Positions 18,094 through 27,444 are shown, counted from the first letter of the stretch. The stretch: DNA of 64,000 nucleotides from CAZADS01 sp964483985 (GCA_964483985.1 CAZADS010000061.1:62001-126000), one strand, 5' to 3'. Notes: a model not told the origin generated them from the letters alone. Numbers and translations are program-made.

Positions 18094-18726
18094 ATGATGC
18101 TCCAATTATATATACAACCAATTACCAAAGCCGCGTTTTCCTTGAAATGCTCATATAAATTAGCGCTTTTAGGTTTTTATTGTTGCTTCCTTTCTGCCTG
18201 TGACACACCCTACTATAAGTCAGAATTTCCAGAACTAACTTTTACGCACCGACCACAGATCCATATCAATGTTTCGAAAATTCTGATTATTAACGAATAT
18301 GAGATGCCTTTTAAGTCCCCAAATATAGAACATTTAGTGCCAGTTGCTCCGAGTGCTGCTGCAGAGAGATGGGCTGCTGACATTCTTAAGCCCATAGGAA
18401 ATCAAGGTACGGCCCAGTTTATAATTCGACACGCCTCGCTTACTAGGGAGAAATTAAAAACAAAGTCTGGCATTTCTGGCGTATTTTCCATAGATCAATC
18501 TGACCGTTTCAAAACCACACTTAAAGCCAAATTAGAACTTTTAAAAGAAAACCGACGGATTGCGACAGCAGACGCCCAAGTATCTCGCTCTCAAACTTCA
18601 CGAGAGGACGCATCACCAAATCAGCGGGGCCAATTATGGTATGGGATGGTGGAAGGCCTGATGGGAGACTTCGATTTTGAGATGCGAAGACAGATTAAAA
18701 AATACTTATCGCAATATTTAAGATAA
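18094..18726 (+). CDS. Putative lipoprotein of unknown function
   Basis: A 210-residue protein with a basic N-terminus, a hydrophobic core (about 20-33) and a lipobox LSAC with Cys near 36, so it should be a lipid-anchored periplasmic protein. The mature part has an HINVSKILIINEYEMPF strand, a VPVAPSAAAERWAADILKPIG segment and a helical C-terminus. It looks like a conserved alphaproteobacterial lipoprotein often found near arginine genes, but I cannot name a function. It follows hslO by 39 bases in the same direction and converges on the CitE-like gene with a 5-base gap. Confidence 0.75.
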   Translation: MMLQLYIQPITKAAFSLKCSYKLALLGFYCCFLSACDTPYYKSEFPELTFTHRPQIHINVSKILIINEYEMPFKSPNIEHLVPVAPSAAAERWAADILKPIGNQGTAQFIIRHASLTREKLKTKSGISGVFSIDQSDRFKTTLKAKLELLKENRRIATADAQVSRSQTSREDASPNQRGQLWYGMVEGLMGDFDFEMRRQIKKYLSQYLR

Positions 18727-18731
18727 GAATT

Positions 18732-19631
18732 TTAAAGCACTTTGGTTTTGAGTTCATCATCAGAAGCTTTAATTAATTCGGCAAGATTAATTATCCTCCT
18801 AGCTTGTTCAACATGAAGACTTTCTACCAACTTCCCATCGACGACAATCACACCCTCCCCATTTTGTTTTGCTAGATTATATTCATCAAGAATACGACGC
18901 GACCACGCAATATCGGCATTACTTGGTCCAAATATTTTGTTAGTAAATTCGAGCGTTTTTGGATGTATTAAAGTCTTTCCATCGAACCCAAAATCAGCAC
19001 CCTGTCGACAGACTACCTCAAATCCTGAAATGTCCTCCAAATCAAGATGGACTCCATCCAAGATATCCAAGCCATGAGACCTAGCGGCAAGAACGCAAAT
19101 ACCCAGGCTTGTGATTAATGGCAAACGATTACTGTTGGGTCTGACTCTGAGGTCTTTGGTTAAGTCAGAAGTGCCCAGTACCAGAACAGCCACTCGGTCC
19201 GAGGCACCGGCTATTTCCGACACACGCAACACTCCCTTAGGTGTTTCGATCATACACCATATCGCTAGATTGCTGGGAGCACCGGCCGAAACTAGTTCAG
19301 CTTCCGCATTTTGGACATCACCCGGTGCCTCTACCTTTGAAAGCAAAACCGCATCAGCACCCGAACAGGCAACCCTTTGAATATCTTCCCTATACCATTG
19401 TGTGTCGTTTCCATTAATTCGAATAACCAATTCTCGAGATCCATACCCTCCGACAGCGATGGCTTCTATCGCTTGATTTCGAGCAAGTTCTTTTTTATCA
19501 GATGAAACAGCATCTTCTAAATCCATTAAAATTACATCAGTTGCTAAACTTTTAGCTTTTTCGAGAGCCCGCATATTAGATGCTGGCATAAACAAAGCAG
19601 ACCTACGTAATTTATTAACATGCAACATCAA
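18732..19631 (-). CDS. HpcH/HpaI (CitE-like) CoA-ester lyase
   Basis: A 299-residue TIM-barrel lyase of the CitE / malyl-CoA lyase family. It opens RSALFMPASN, has the ILMDLEDAVS segment with the metal-binding aspartate, an ETPKGVL stretch, and GKTLIHPKTLEF near residue 226. Relatives cleave or hydrolyse malyl-CoA, beta-methylmalyl-CoA or citramalyl-CoA with Mg2+. Which substrate applies cannot be settled from sequence, and no glyoxylate or methylaspartate-cycle genes are nearby. The first two residues are both Met, so the start may be one codon later. It diverges from pdxY across 104 bases. Confidence 0.88.
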   Translation of the reverse strand: MMLHVNKLRRSALFMPASNMRALEKAKSLATDVILMDLEDAVSSDKKELARNQAIEAIAVGGYGSRELVIRINGNDTQWYREDIQRVACSGADAVLLSKVEAPGDVQNAEAELVSAGAPSNLAIWCMIETPKGVLRVSEIAGASDRVAVLVLGTSDLTKDLRVRPNSNRLPLITSLGICVLAARSHGLDILDGVHLDLEDISGFEVVCRQGADFGFDGKTLIHPKTLEFTNKIFGPSNADIAWSRRILDEYNLAKQNGEGVIVVDGKLVESLHVEQARRIINLAELIKASDDELKTKVL

Positions 19632-19735
19632 TCCTAGCTCCTAAAGTCAATTTCCTCTTGAAAGCATATTATAGCCAGCTAGAATTTTTTATAATAAATT
19701 TAGATTTTAACTGTCATTGTAGGGGTTTTCTCTAA

Positions 19736-20572
19736 ATGGCTATCCTAAGCATTCAATCTTTTGTTTCTTTTGGTTATGTGGGGAACGCTATAGCCGTCCC
19801 AGCACTCCAAACCCTCGGGCACGAAGTTTGGCCAATTAACACTGTCGAATTCTCAAATCACCCCGGACATGGCAAATTTGCCGGCCAAGTCAAATCAGCC
19901 TCAGAAATCACAACCATTGTAAATGGTATCGCTGACTTAGGCGTTCTGAATAAATGTGATGCGATTATATCTGGATATCTCGGAGATCCTGAAGCAACTA
20001 GGTCAATTTTATTTGCCATAAATACTATAAAGCAAGAAAACATAAATGCTCTTTATATTCTGGATCCTGTATTAGGTGACGATGGTCGTATATTCGTTCA
20101 TGAAACAATGCCAGAAGCGATAACTCGAGATCTTTTGGGTCAAGCCGATATTGTATTACCAAATCAAAGTGAGCTTGGATGGCTTACAGGTGTGGAAATC
20201 CAATCATTAGCAGATATATTTCGCGCGGCTGAAATTATACTTAAACAAGGCCCAAGCGCTGTAATTGCCAAAGGTATACCCTATGAAAATACAATGGTTA
20301 CCTATGGTTTTAATTTAAACGGGGTCTGGCAAGCAAAATGCCCTCTCCATCATCGTCATTTCAACGGTTCTGGGGATTTATTTACTGCTCTTTTTACTGG
20401 TTGGTTTATAAAAACAAAAGATATGGCATTTAGCTTAAGTGCAGCTGTTACCGGCGTCGATTTAGTGATTACAGAAACAGTGAAGCGTAAAACACCCGAA
20501 CTCGCGTTAATCCCAGTCCTGCCTGAATTGTGCCAACTAAATTTAACCAACACAGCTGAAAAATTAGATTAA
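19736..20572 (+). CDS. pdxY: Pyridoxal kinase PdxY
   Basis: A 278-residue ribokinase-fold kinase that phosphorylates pyridoxal in the B6 salvage route. It begins AILSIQSFVSFGYVGNAIAVPALQTLG, typical of PdxY. DPVLGDDGRIFV follows near residue 105, LPNQSELGWLTG near 141, and the catalytic GSGD (NGSGDLFTALF) near 210. Two kinase families share this fold, but the N-terminal signature separates PdxY from ThiD. It is convergent with asd (14-base gap). Confidence 0.95.
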   Translation: MAILSIQSFVSFGYVGNAIAVPALQTLGHEVWPINTVEFSNHPGHGKFAGQVKSASEITTIVNGIADLGVLNKCDAIISGYLGDPEATRSILFAINTIKQENINALYILDPVLGDDGRIFVHETMPEAITRDLLGQADIVLPNQSELGWLTGVEIQSLADIFRAAEIILKQGPSAVIAKGIPYENTMVTYGFNLNGVWQAKCPLHHRHFNGSGDLFTALFTGWFIKTKDMAFSLSAAVTGVDLVITETVKRKTPELALIPVLPELCQLNLTNTAEKLD

Positions 20573-20586
20573 TTCTGGGAAAGTTT

Positions 20587-21612
20587 TTATATTTTGTTCG
20601 TTAAATGTTGATCGATCAATGTTTCTGCGATCTGCACTGCATTAAGTGCGGCACCCTTCCGCAAGTTATCAGAGACACACCAATAAACTAACCCATTTTT
20701 CACTGTCGGATCGCGCCTAAGACGACTAACGTAAACAGCATCCTCGCCCGCACATTCCTTTGGTGTCACATACCCTTCATTCTCTCGATGATCGACAACC
20801 ACAACACCAGGAAAGGTATTCAAAGCCTCACGTGCTACTTTTTCATCAATAGGCTTGGAAGTTTCTACAAACACCGCCTCGGCATGCCCAATAAAAACAG
20901 GTACTCTAACACAATGAGCGACAACATCGACATCTGGATCGAGAATTTTTCGAGTTTCAGCCGCCATTTTCCACTCTTCTTTGGTAAATCCATCGTCCAT
21001 AAAACTATCAATATGTGGAATACAATTAAAAGCTATTGGTTTTGTAAATTGTTTGTTCTCAATCGGGTCATTGACGTAAACAGCCCGAGTTTGATTAAAC
21101 AATTCATCCATAGCCGAATTTCCGGCACCAGATACCGATTGATATGTGGACACGACTACGCGTTTCAACTTGAACAAATCATGAAGCGGTTTAAGAGTCA
21201 TAACCAGTTGCGCCGTTGAACAGTTTGGATTGGATATTATGTTCCGATTGGAATAACCTTTAAGAGCATGGCGATTTACTTCGGGAACTACTAACGGCAC
21301 ATCTGATTCCATACGCCACCGTGAACTATTGTCTATAACAATCGCCCCTTTACTTGCTGCTTCCGGGGCAAATTTTCCGGAAATTGTACCGCCTGCTGAA
21401 AAAAGAGCTAAGTCCGCAGCCGCGAAATCAAAAGTTTCTAGCGCTTGAACTCTAAGAATTTTTTTTTCGCCATAAGAAACTTCTGAGCCAACCGAACGCT
21501 CGGAAGCAAGCACATTTACTATTTCAGCTGGAAACTTCCTCTCTTCCAGCGTTTGTAGCATTTCTCGGCCTACTGCACCGGTAGCTCCAACAACGGCAAC
21601 CTTATAGCCCAT
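20587..21612 (-). CDS. asd: Aspartate-semialdehyde dehydrogenase
   Basis: A 341-residue enzyme that reduces beta-aspartyl phosphate to aspartate semialdehyde with NADPH, the branch point for lysine, threonine and methionine. It has the N-terminal VVGATGAVGREML nucleotide-binding loop, catalytic Cys131 in SNPNCSTAQ, and the VPVFIGHAEAVFVE segment with the catalytic histidine. It is the last gene of the leuC-leuD-leuB-asd string, a standard alphaproteobacterial order, and supplies the same pathway as dapB and dapF elsewhere in the window. Confidence 0.97.
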   Translation of the reverse strand: MGYKVAVVGATGAVGREMLQTLEERKFPAEIVNVLASERSVGSEVSYGEKKILRVQALETFDFAAADLALFSAGGTISGKFAPEAASKGAIVIDNSSRWRMESDVPLVVPEVNRHALKGYSNRNIISNPNCSTAQLVMTLKPLHDLFKLKRVVVSTYQSVSGAGNSAMDELFNQTRAVYVNDPIENKQFTKPIAFNCIPHIDSFMDDGFTKEEWKMAAETRKILDPDVDVVAHCVRVPVFIGHAEAVFVETSKPIDEKVAREALNTFPGVVVVDHRENEGYVTPKECAGEDAVYVSRLRRDPTVKNGLVYWCVSDNLRKGAALNAVQIAETLIDQHLTNKI

Positions 21613-21712
21613 TATTCACCAACCTATTCCAGCACGAGTGGCCATACCCTTGTTTTCCAACATCAAAAACGTCAATAGACTTTCTTATATCTCGATTTAC
21701 CCAACGATCTGA

Positions 21713-21742
21713 TTTTATTTTATTTTATTTTATTTTATTTTA
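21713..21742. repeat. (TTTTA)6 pentanucleotide tandem repeat at the 3' end of leuB
   Basis: Six perfect copies of TTTTA run from 21713 to 21742. The left-hand four copies lie after the leuB stop codon (minus strand, 21730-21732) and the right-hand part encodes the last residues of LeuB (DKIK). On the minus strand the unit contains TAA, so gain or loss of copies would change only the untranslated spacer before asd and would not alter LeuB. It is the only microsatellite I see in the window. Confidence 0.95.
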
Positions 21743-22842
21743 TCCAGTTCTGTTAACACCGCATCCATCATTCCGATTGTCGAAACATTAGTCATACCAT
21801 CTTGCATTATGTCACTCGTACGCAGTCCATTAGCCAAAACTTTTTGGATAGCGTTTTCAATCAGATTTGCCTCCGCCGGCATATCAAAAGAATATCGCAA
21901 CGCCATCGAAAAACTGAGCAGTTCGGCAATAGGGTTAGCTAATGTTTTCCCTGCAATATCCGGTGCTGAACCATGAACCGGCTCATAAAGAGCATGACGT
22001 TTCCCCGTCGTCTCATCCGCCGCACCGAGTGATGCTGAAGGAAGCATTCCAAGGGAACCTGTCAACATTGCCGCACAATCTGACAACATATCACCAAATA
22101 AATTGTCTGTGACAATCACGTCAAACTGCTTTGGGTTTCGAACCAATTGCATGCCGCAATTGTCCGCATACATGTGCTCAGTCTCAAGATCCCGTCCTTC
22201 CCGCTCGAAAAGGCTCGTCATCACCTCTCGCCATAAGACACCCGACATCATGACATTAGCTTTTTCAACCGACGTTACCTTACGTCTGCGCTTGGACGCC
22301 AAATCCAGTGCTACTCGCCCAATTCGCTCTATCTCACGCGTCGTATATAGGTTCGTGTCATAACCCTTCTTAGTGCCATCGGACAATTCCTCAATACCGC
22401 GCGGTTCCGCAAAATAAATACCCCCCGTCAATTCCCGAAGAATTAAAATATCCAAACCAGAAACTATCTCTTCCTTAAGAGTCGATGAGTTAGCCATAGA
22501 ATCAAAAACAATTGCTGGCCTCAAATTAGCAAATAAATCCATCTCTTTTCGTAACCGCAGTAATCCTCGTTCCGGCTGTAATTCGAACGGTAAATCTTCG
22601 TATTGAGGACCACCGACGGATCCAAAAAGAATGGCGTCAGCTTCTATCGCATCCGCTAGTGTTTCATCAGTCAATGGAATTCCATGGGCGTCGTAAGAAG
22701 CTCCTCCTACCAAACCTTCTTGCAAATTGAAATTAACCGACCTGTTGGCTGCCAACCATTCAATTACTCTCAAAACTTGGCCGACAACTTCGGGGCCTAT
22801 CCCATCACCCGGCAGGACGAAAAGTGTTCTGTTGGACGTCAT
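21730..22842 (-). CDS. leuB: 3-Isopropylmalate dehydrogenase
   Basis: A 370-residue LeuB, which oxidatively decarboxylates 3-isopropylmalate with NAD in leucine synthesis. Motifs include LPGDGIGPEV at the start, FGSVGGPQYEDLP near residue 74, RELTGGIYF near 134, and the NAD-specific DNLFGDMLSD followed by HGSAPDIAGK. Length is normal. The last residues are encoded within a pentanucleotide repeat. It lies 85 bases after leuD and 117 bases before asd, probably in one unit. Confidence 0.98.
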   Translation of the reverse strand: MTSNRTLFVLPGDGIGPEVVGQVLRVIEWLAANRSVNFNLQEGLVGGASYDAHGIPLTDETLADAIEADAILFGSVGGPQYEDLPFELQPERGLLRLRKEMDLFANLRPAIVFDSMANSSTLKEEIVSGLDILILRELTGGIYFAEPRGIEELSDGTKKGYDTNLYTTREIERIGRVALDLASKRRRKVTSVEKANVMMSGVLWREVMTSLFEREGRDLETEHMYADNCGMQLVRNPKQFDVIVTDNLFGDMLSDCAAMLTGSLGMLPSASLGAADETTGKRHALYEPVHGSAPDIAGKTLANPIAELLSFSMALRYSFDMPAEANLIENAIQKVLANGLRTSDIMQDGMTNVSTIGMMDAVLTELDKIK

Positions 22843-22927
22843 AATCCATTTTCTCCAGAATCTGTTTGGGAAATTTCCTAGGTTCTCATCTTTTTAAAAG
22901 CAGAATCAGAGGAACATCCGGGACTGA

Positions 22928-23533
22928 TTACAACCAAGGCTGTTCGAGCGACCTCTGTTTTTCAAAATTATCAATACTTGTCTCTTTTTCCATTGTAAGC
23001 CCAATGTCATCGAGTCCGTTAAGAAGACAATGTTTTCTAAAAGGGTCCACCTCGAAACTTATCTTATCTCCGTTTGGCCGCGTTATCTCTTGTGATTCAA
23101 GGTTGATTTCCAAAATCGAATTTGCGCCGTTTTCAGCATCCTGCATTAATTGATCCAACTGTTCTTGAGAAACGATGACAGGTAATAATCCGTTTTTGAA
23201 ACAATTATAGAAAAAAATATCGGCAAAACTGGTAGAAATAACACATTTTATCCCGTAGTCCATCAATGCCCACGGCGCATGTTCTCTGGAAGACCCACAG
23301 CCAAAATTATCTCCCGCAACAATAATACTAGCTTGCCTATAAGCCGCTTTGTTTAAAACAAAATCAGGGTTTTCCGATCCATCCGACTTGTATCGCATTT
23401 CATTAAATAAATGTTTTCCTAAACCCGTCCTTTTAATAGTTTTTAAAAATTGTTTCGGGATAACCTTATCAGTATCTATGTTAATCATGTTGAGTGGAGC
23501 TGCAACCCCACTATGTTGTGCAAATCGATCCAT
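22928..23533 (-). CDS. leuD: 3-Isopropylmalate dehydratase small subunit
   Basis: A 201-residue small subunit of isopropylmalate isomerase. It carries the swivel-domain signature GDNFGCGSSREHAPWAL and NIDTDKVIPKQFLKT at the start. It pairs with LeuC to interconvert 2- and 3-isopropylmalate. It is 15 bases downstream of leuC, so the two are almost certainly co-translated. Length is normal. Confidence 0.97.
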   Translation of the reverse strand: MDRFAQHSGVAAPLNMINIDTDKVIPKQFLKTIKRTGLGKHLFNEMRYKSDGSENPDFVLNKAAYRQASIIVAGDNFGCGSSREHAPWALMDYGIKCVISTSFADIFFYNCFKNGLLPVIVSQEQLDQLMQDAENGANSILEINLESQEITRPNGDKISFEVDPFRKHCLLNGLDDIGLTMEKETSIDNFEKQRSLEQPWL

Positions 23534-23548
23534 GTTTTTCCCCGCCCT

Positions 23549-24955
23549 TTAAAGATCACGTACATCCGTTAATTTTCCTAATATTGCAGCAGCAGCAGCC
23601 ATAGCTGGACTAACTAAATGCGTTCGACCTCCAAAACCTTGACGACCTTCGAAATTTCGATTTGAGGTTGAAGCACATCTTTCACCTGCCTCTAACCTAT
23701 CCGCATTCATAGCTAAGCACATTGAACACCCTGGCTCCTCACGCCAATCAAAACCGGCAGCTTTAAATATTGCCCCCAAACCTTCTCGATCAGCTTGATC
23801 TTTGACCAAGCCAGAACCTGCCACAATCATGGCATGAATGCCGTCTGCTACAGTCCGCCCTTGAGCTATTTCCGCCACCGCACGGAGATCCTCAATCCGT
23901 CCATTAGTGCATGAACCAATAAATACTTTATCTATCGGAAGCTCCGCTATTGGTGCTCCCGCATCAAGTCCCATGTATTCTAAAGAACGTTCTATTTTAG
24001 CACGTCGGAGAGGATCTTCGATTTCGTTAGGATCCGGGATTCGTCCTGTAATTGGTATTACTTCTTCCGGGTTTGTTCCCCAAGTAACCTGCGGTACAAT
24101 TTCTGATGCCTGCAAAACAACTTCTTTATCGTAGACCGCACCCTCGTCCGAAGGTAACTTACTCCAGTAGGCTACCGCTTGGTCGAAGCTATCTCCTTTA
24201 GGAGACATAGGTTTCCCCTTCAAGTAATCAAATGTTACCTGATCTGGTGCTATCATTCCGGCACGTGCTCCAGCCTCTATCGCCATATTACATATGGTCA
24301 TGCGGGCTTCCATAGAGAACTCTTTTATTGCTGGCCCCGCGAATTCAATCACGTGACCTGTTCCACCTGCCGTACCTATTTTTCCTATTATGCCTAAAAT
24401 AACATCTTTCGATGCGACGCCCTGCGGTAGAGATCCATCAACACTGACTCGCATGTTTTTCGCAGGTTTTTGAAGAAGTGTCTGAGTAGCCAAAACATGT
24501 TCCACCTCCGATGTTCCTATGCCAAAAGCCAGAGCTCCGAATGCACCATGAGTGGCCGTATGACTGTCACCACAAACAATAGTCATCCCAGGCAAGGTAA
24601 AACCTTGTTCTGGTCCAATTATGTGGACAATTCCCCGGCGAGAATCTCCAAGACCAAAATAAGGAATGTTAAATTCCTTCACATTTGCTTCTAGGGTTTC
24701 GACCTGAACTCGTGACTCCTCTTCCACTATTCCACCCGAAATATCGGTAGTAGGAGTGTTGTGATCCGCCACAGCAAGAGTTAAATCAGTCCGGCGCACC
24801 TGACGATTAGCTGTCCTTAGACCTTCGAAGGCCTGGGGGCTAGTAACTTCATGCACCAAATGACGATCAATATAAATAAGGCAAGTGCCATCTTCTTGCT
24901 GGTCAACCAGATGCGCATCCCAAATTTTGTCGAACAATGTTCGTGGATTTGCCAT
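23549..24955 (-). CDS. leuC: 3-Isopropylmalate dehydratase large subunit
   Basis: A 468-residue aconitase-family subunit that binds the [4Fe-4S] cluster with cysteines in FIGSCTNGR and CSMCLAMN. Other markers are CGDSHTATHGAFGALAFGIGTSEVEHV and RNFEGRQG. It begins MANPRTLFDKIWDAHLV as expected. An AAGGAGG ribosome-binding site lies upstream on the coding strand. The 265-base spacer to rplS may hold its promoter; I see no leader peptide with a run of Leu codons. Confidence 0.98.
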   Translation of the reverse strand: MANPRTLFDKIWDAHLVDQQEDGTCLIYIDRHLVHEVTSPQAFEGLRTANRQVRRTDLTLAVADHNTPTTDISGGIVEEESRVQVETLEANVKEFNIPYFGLGDSRRGIVHIIGPEQGFTLPGMTIVCGDSHTATHGAFGALAFGIGTSEVEHVLATQTLLQKPAKNMRVSVDGSLPQGVASKDVILGIIGKIGTAGGTGHVIEFAGPAIKEFSMEARMTICNMAIEAGARAGMIAPDQVTFDYLKGKPMSPKGDSFDQAVAYWSKLPSDEGAVYDKEVVLQASEIVPQVTWGTNPEEVIPITGRIPDPNEIEDPLRRAKIERSLEYMGLDAGAPIAELPIDKVFIGSCTNGRIEDLRAVAEIAQGRTVADGIHAMIVAGSGLVKDQADREGLGAIFKAAGFDWREEPGCSMCLAMNADRLEAGERCASTSNRNFEGRQGFGGRTHLVSPAMAAAAAILGKLTDVRDL

Positions 24956-25220
24956 CTTTCTGTCGCCTCCTTAAGTTTTCTTGTTTAAGCTGACTTTTTC
25001 TTTTCCCCAGCGTTATAGATCTCCGGAGACAATAATAGCCCTCGGTCGGTCAAGACAGTAATTATTAGATCAATACTTTAAACTACCAATCTAAAACAAC
25101 TTATAATCATAACTATGGTAAAGACCTCGTCATTCCCGCCAAGTTAATTCGAGCTAAATTCCTTTTTCCGAATTACACAATTAACCCATCTAAGTGCAGT
25201 ATCAAATCACGTAATTCAAG

Positions 25221-25604
25221 TTAGCTTGATTTCGGTTTTGCGGGACGAGTTACTTTTTCAGCGATGCGGGCTGATTTGCCTTGACGACCACGTAAATAGT
25301 ACAGTTTCGCTCGACGAACTCTCCCACGGCGCATTACCTCAACCTGAGCAATTCTCGACGAGTAAAGAGGGAAGACCCGCTCCACACCTTCACCATATGA
25401 AATCTTACGAACAGTGAAATTTGAGTTAATCGAGTCAGCTTTTCGAGCAATACACACACCTTCAAAAACCTGAATTCTCTCCCGAGATCCTTCGACAACC
25501 TTGACATGGACCCTTAACGTATCACCCGGGCCAAAATCCGGTACCGGCCGACTTTCTCTCATCCTATCAACTTGTTCCTGGCTTATTCGCTCGACGATAT
25601 TCAT
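25221..25604 (-). CDS. rplS: 50S ribosomal protein L19
   Basis: A 127-residue L19, located at the 30S-50S interface. It shows the family stretches FGPGDTLRVHVKVVEG, RIQVFEGVCIARK, and FPLYSSRIAQVEVMRRGRVRRAKLYYLRGRQGKSARI. The last few residues (RPAKPKSS) are a short basic tail. It follows trmD by 35 bases in the rpsP-rimM-trmD-rplS operon shared by most bacteria. Confidence 0.98.
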   Translation of the reverse strand: MNIVERISQEQVDRMRESRPVPDFGPGDTLRVHVKVVEGSRERIQVFEGVCIARKADSINSNFTVRKISYGEGVERVFPLYSSRIAQVEVMRRGRVRRAKLYYLRGRQGKSARIAEKVTRPAKPKSS

Positions 25605-25639
25605 CGGTCTTACTCCAAACTTTATATTCTACGAGGAGA

Positions 25640-26374
25640 TTAACCCCTATTTTTTTTCAATTTTTCTTTCTCATACAAAACCCAAAGATCTGGGCGACGT
25701 GCCTTGGTAATTTGCTCAGCCTTTTTTCGTCGCCACGCTTGTATATTCGCGTGATGACCCGAGAGCAAGACGTCTGGGACAAGTTGGCCGTCCCATTCTC
25801 GTGGCTGCGTGTATAGTGGGTACTCTAATAATCCGTCCACAAAACTTTCTTCAATCAATGCCGATTCTGTTCCAAGAACGCCGGGCAAAAGTCTAACAAC
25901 ACTGTCTATTATAGTTAAAGCGGCTAGTTCCCCGCCGGATAAAATGAAATCGCCCAAACTTATCTCTTCTAAATCACGCGAGTCTATCACCCTTTGATCC
26001 AAGCCCTCGTAACGGCCGCAAACCAATACTATACCAGATTCAGCTGCCAACTCCGCCGCCAAAGTGTGATCAAAACGACGACCTCGTGGCGTAAGATAAA
26101 TCCGCCTTCCAGGAGCCCTTTCAACCGAATCCAAAGCAGCATCCACAACATCAGATCGCAACACCATTCCGGGACCACCTCCAAAAGCAGTATGATCCAC
26201 CGAGTGATGCTTATCGCTCGCAAAGCTTCTGATGTCTAGTGTTTTAAGTGTCCAGATTCTAGAATCCAATGCTCGTCCAACATTCGAATATGCTAGAGGG
26301 CCAGGAAAAATTCCTGGAAACAAAGTTAAAATGGTTGCTTCCCAAGGAGCCGAAGGTCGTATTGAAAAATCCAC
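25640..26374 (-). CDS. trmD: tRNA (guanine-N1-)-methyltransferase TrmD
   Basis: A 244-residue SPOUT methyltransferase that forms m1G37 in tRNAs read by CNN-type codons, which prevents frameshifting. It shows the ATILTLFPGIFPG opening, HHSVDHTAFGGGPGMVLR, LVCGRYEGLDQRVID, and the knot region LGDFILSGGELAALTIIDSVVRLLPGVLG. The first dozen residues (MDFSIRPSAPWE) precede the conserved core. It sits between rimM and rplS in the usual operon. Confidence 0.97.
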   Translation of the reverse strand: MDFSIRPSAPWEATILTLFPGIFPGPLAYSNVGRALDSRIWTLKTLDIRSFASDKHHSVDHTAFGGGPGMVLRSDVVDAALDSVERAPGRRIYLTPRGRRFDHTLAAELAAESGIVLVCGRYEGLDQRVIDSRDLEEISLGDFILSGGELAALTIIDSVVRLLPGVLGTESALIEESFVDGLLEYPLYTQPREWDGQLVPDVLLSGHHANIQAWRRKKAEQITKARRPDLWVLYEKEKLKKNRG

Positions 26375-26415
26375 TCATTCTTCCTTTCAACCATCTTCGT
26401 ACGGTTTTAATTTTT

Positions 26416-26919
26416 CTAATCTAAAAGTCCAGCAATTGGATCTACGAGTAACTTCTTCTTATCCAAATCGACTTCAGAAACAGTGCTCTCATTAAAAGGC
26501 AATAATACTGTTTTACTTGTTCCCAAAAGCCGAACATCGATTAAATCGCCTGCACCAAAATTATGCACTTCTGTTACCACTCCCAATTCCCGACCATCAA
26601 CATGGTAAACTCTTATGCCAATCAAATCTGCATGATAATATTCACCATCCTGCGATTTTGGCAACGCATCACGGGACACAGTCAGCTTTTCGCCTTTAAG
26701 CGCTTCAGCAGCATCTCTATCCCGAATTCCCTTGATTTGCACCAACAATGCTCCTTTAGCCCAACCTTTTAAGTTTAAAATGTATGGGACGCCTCTATCA
26801 TCTTCCAACGGCCCGTATGTCACGATATCTTCGGGTGTTTCTGTAAAGCTTTTTATTCGCACGAGGCCGCTCACTCCATGTGCCCCCAAGACTACACCCA
26901 TGGAAATTCTCAGCGTCAT
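26416..26919 (-). CDS. rimM: Ribosome maturation factor RimM
   Basis: A 167-residue factor that helps 16S rRNA processing in the 30S head by binding S19. The N-terminal RimM domain opens with MGVVLGAHGVSGLVRIKSFTE, and the C-terminal PRC-barrel carries YYHADLIGIRVYHVDGRELGVV and LLPFNESTVSEVDLDKKKL. It lies 24 bases after rpsP and 41 bases before trmD. Length is normal. Confidence 0.96.
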   Translation of the reverse strand: MTLRISMGVVLGAHGVSGLVRIKSFTETPEDIVTYGPLEDDRGVPYILNLKGWAKGALLVQIKGIRDRDAAEALKGEKLTVSRDALPKSQDGEYYHADLIGIRVYHVDGRELGVVTEVHNFGAGDLIDVRLLGTSKTVLLPFNESTVSEVDLDKKKLLVDPIAGLLD

Positions 26920-26943
26920 AAAAATTGACCATAAAGTGAGAAA

Positions 26944-27444
26944 CTATTTTGGGCTAGCTCCCTTGTCTTCACTCCCTTGGTCCTCTTCATTAACGTCGGA
27001 TTCTTCGACGTCCTGAGATATAGGCTTGTCATCATCTGATTTTGTTTCAACCACCTTTTCTTCTTCTTCATTCTCGCCGTCATCCAAGGGAGCGCCACTT
27101 GCCTCCGCTTTCTTTGCGGCCGCTTCCGCCTCCCTTTCTGCCCGCTTTTTACCGTGTGCAGATTTTTTTGGCTGCTCTCTAATTGTAAAAGCAGGCATCA
27201 AATCCAGTGAGGCCAAAAATTTATGTACTCTATCCGTTGGCAACGCTCCAACAGATAACCAATGTTTTATCCGATCTTCTTGTATCACCAACCGTTGAGG
27301 ATGTCCCTTTTCAACCATTGGGTTATAGGTGCCTACTTTTTCGATGAACAAACCGTCACGGGGTGCGGTGTTTTCTGCTATCACAATCCGGTAAAAGGGC
27401 CGTTTTTTTGTTCCACCTCGGGCCAAGCGAATTCTTAATGCCAT
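26944..27444 (-). CDS. rpsP: 30S ribosomal protein S16 with a long acidic C-terminal tail
   Basis: Residues 1 to about 80 are ordinary S16 (MALRIRLARGGTKKRPFYRIVIAEN, then GTYNP and a GALPTDRV segment). After that comes a tail of some 85 residues, first basic and Ala-rich (AEREAEAAAKKAEASG), then strongly acidic with Glu and Asp runs (GENEEEEKVVETKSDDDK, EESDVNEEDQGSEDKG). E. coli S16 is about 82 residues; longer S16 proteins occur in alphaproteobacteria, and this is at the long end. The tail is low complexity and likely disordered. It is first in the rpsP-rimM-trmD-rplS operon, 30 bases after ffh. Confidence 0.95.
   Translation of the reverse strand: MALRIRLARGGTKKRPFYRIVIAENTAPRDGLFIEKVGTYNPMVEKGHPQRLVIQEDRIKHWLSVGALPTDRVHKFLASLDLMPAFTIREQPKKSAHGKKRAEREAEAAAKKAEASGAPLDDGENEEEEKVVETKSDDDKPISQDVEESDVNEEDQGSEDKGASPK

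Noticed and set aside
20788..21219. A 143-residue plus-strand open frame over asd
   Set aside because: Antisense shadow with no motif or ribosome-binding site.
21713..21742. Phase-variation switch in leuB
   Set aside because: On the coding strand each repeat unit supplies the same TAA close, so copy changes cannot shift the frame of LeuB.
24956..25220. Leucine leader-peptide attenuator before leuC
   Set aside because: I looked for a short ORF with consecutive Leu codons and a terminator on the minus strand and found neither.
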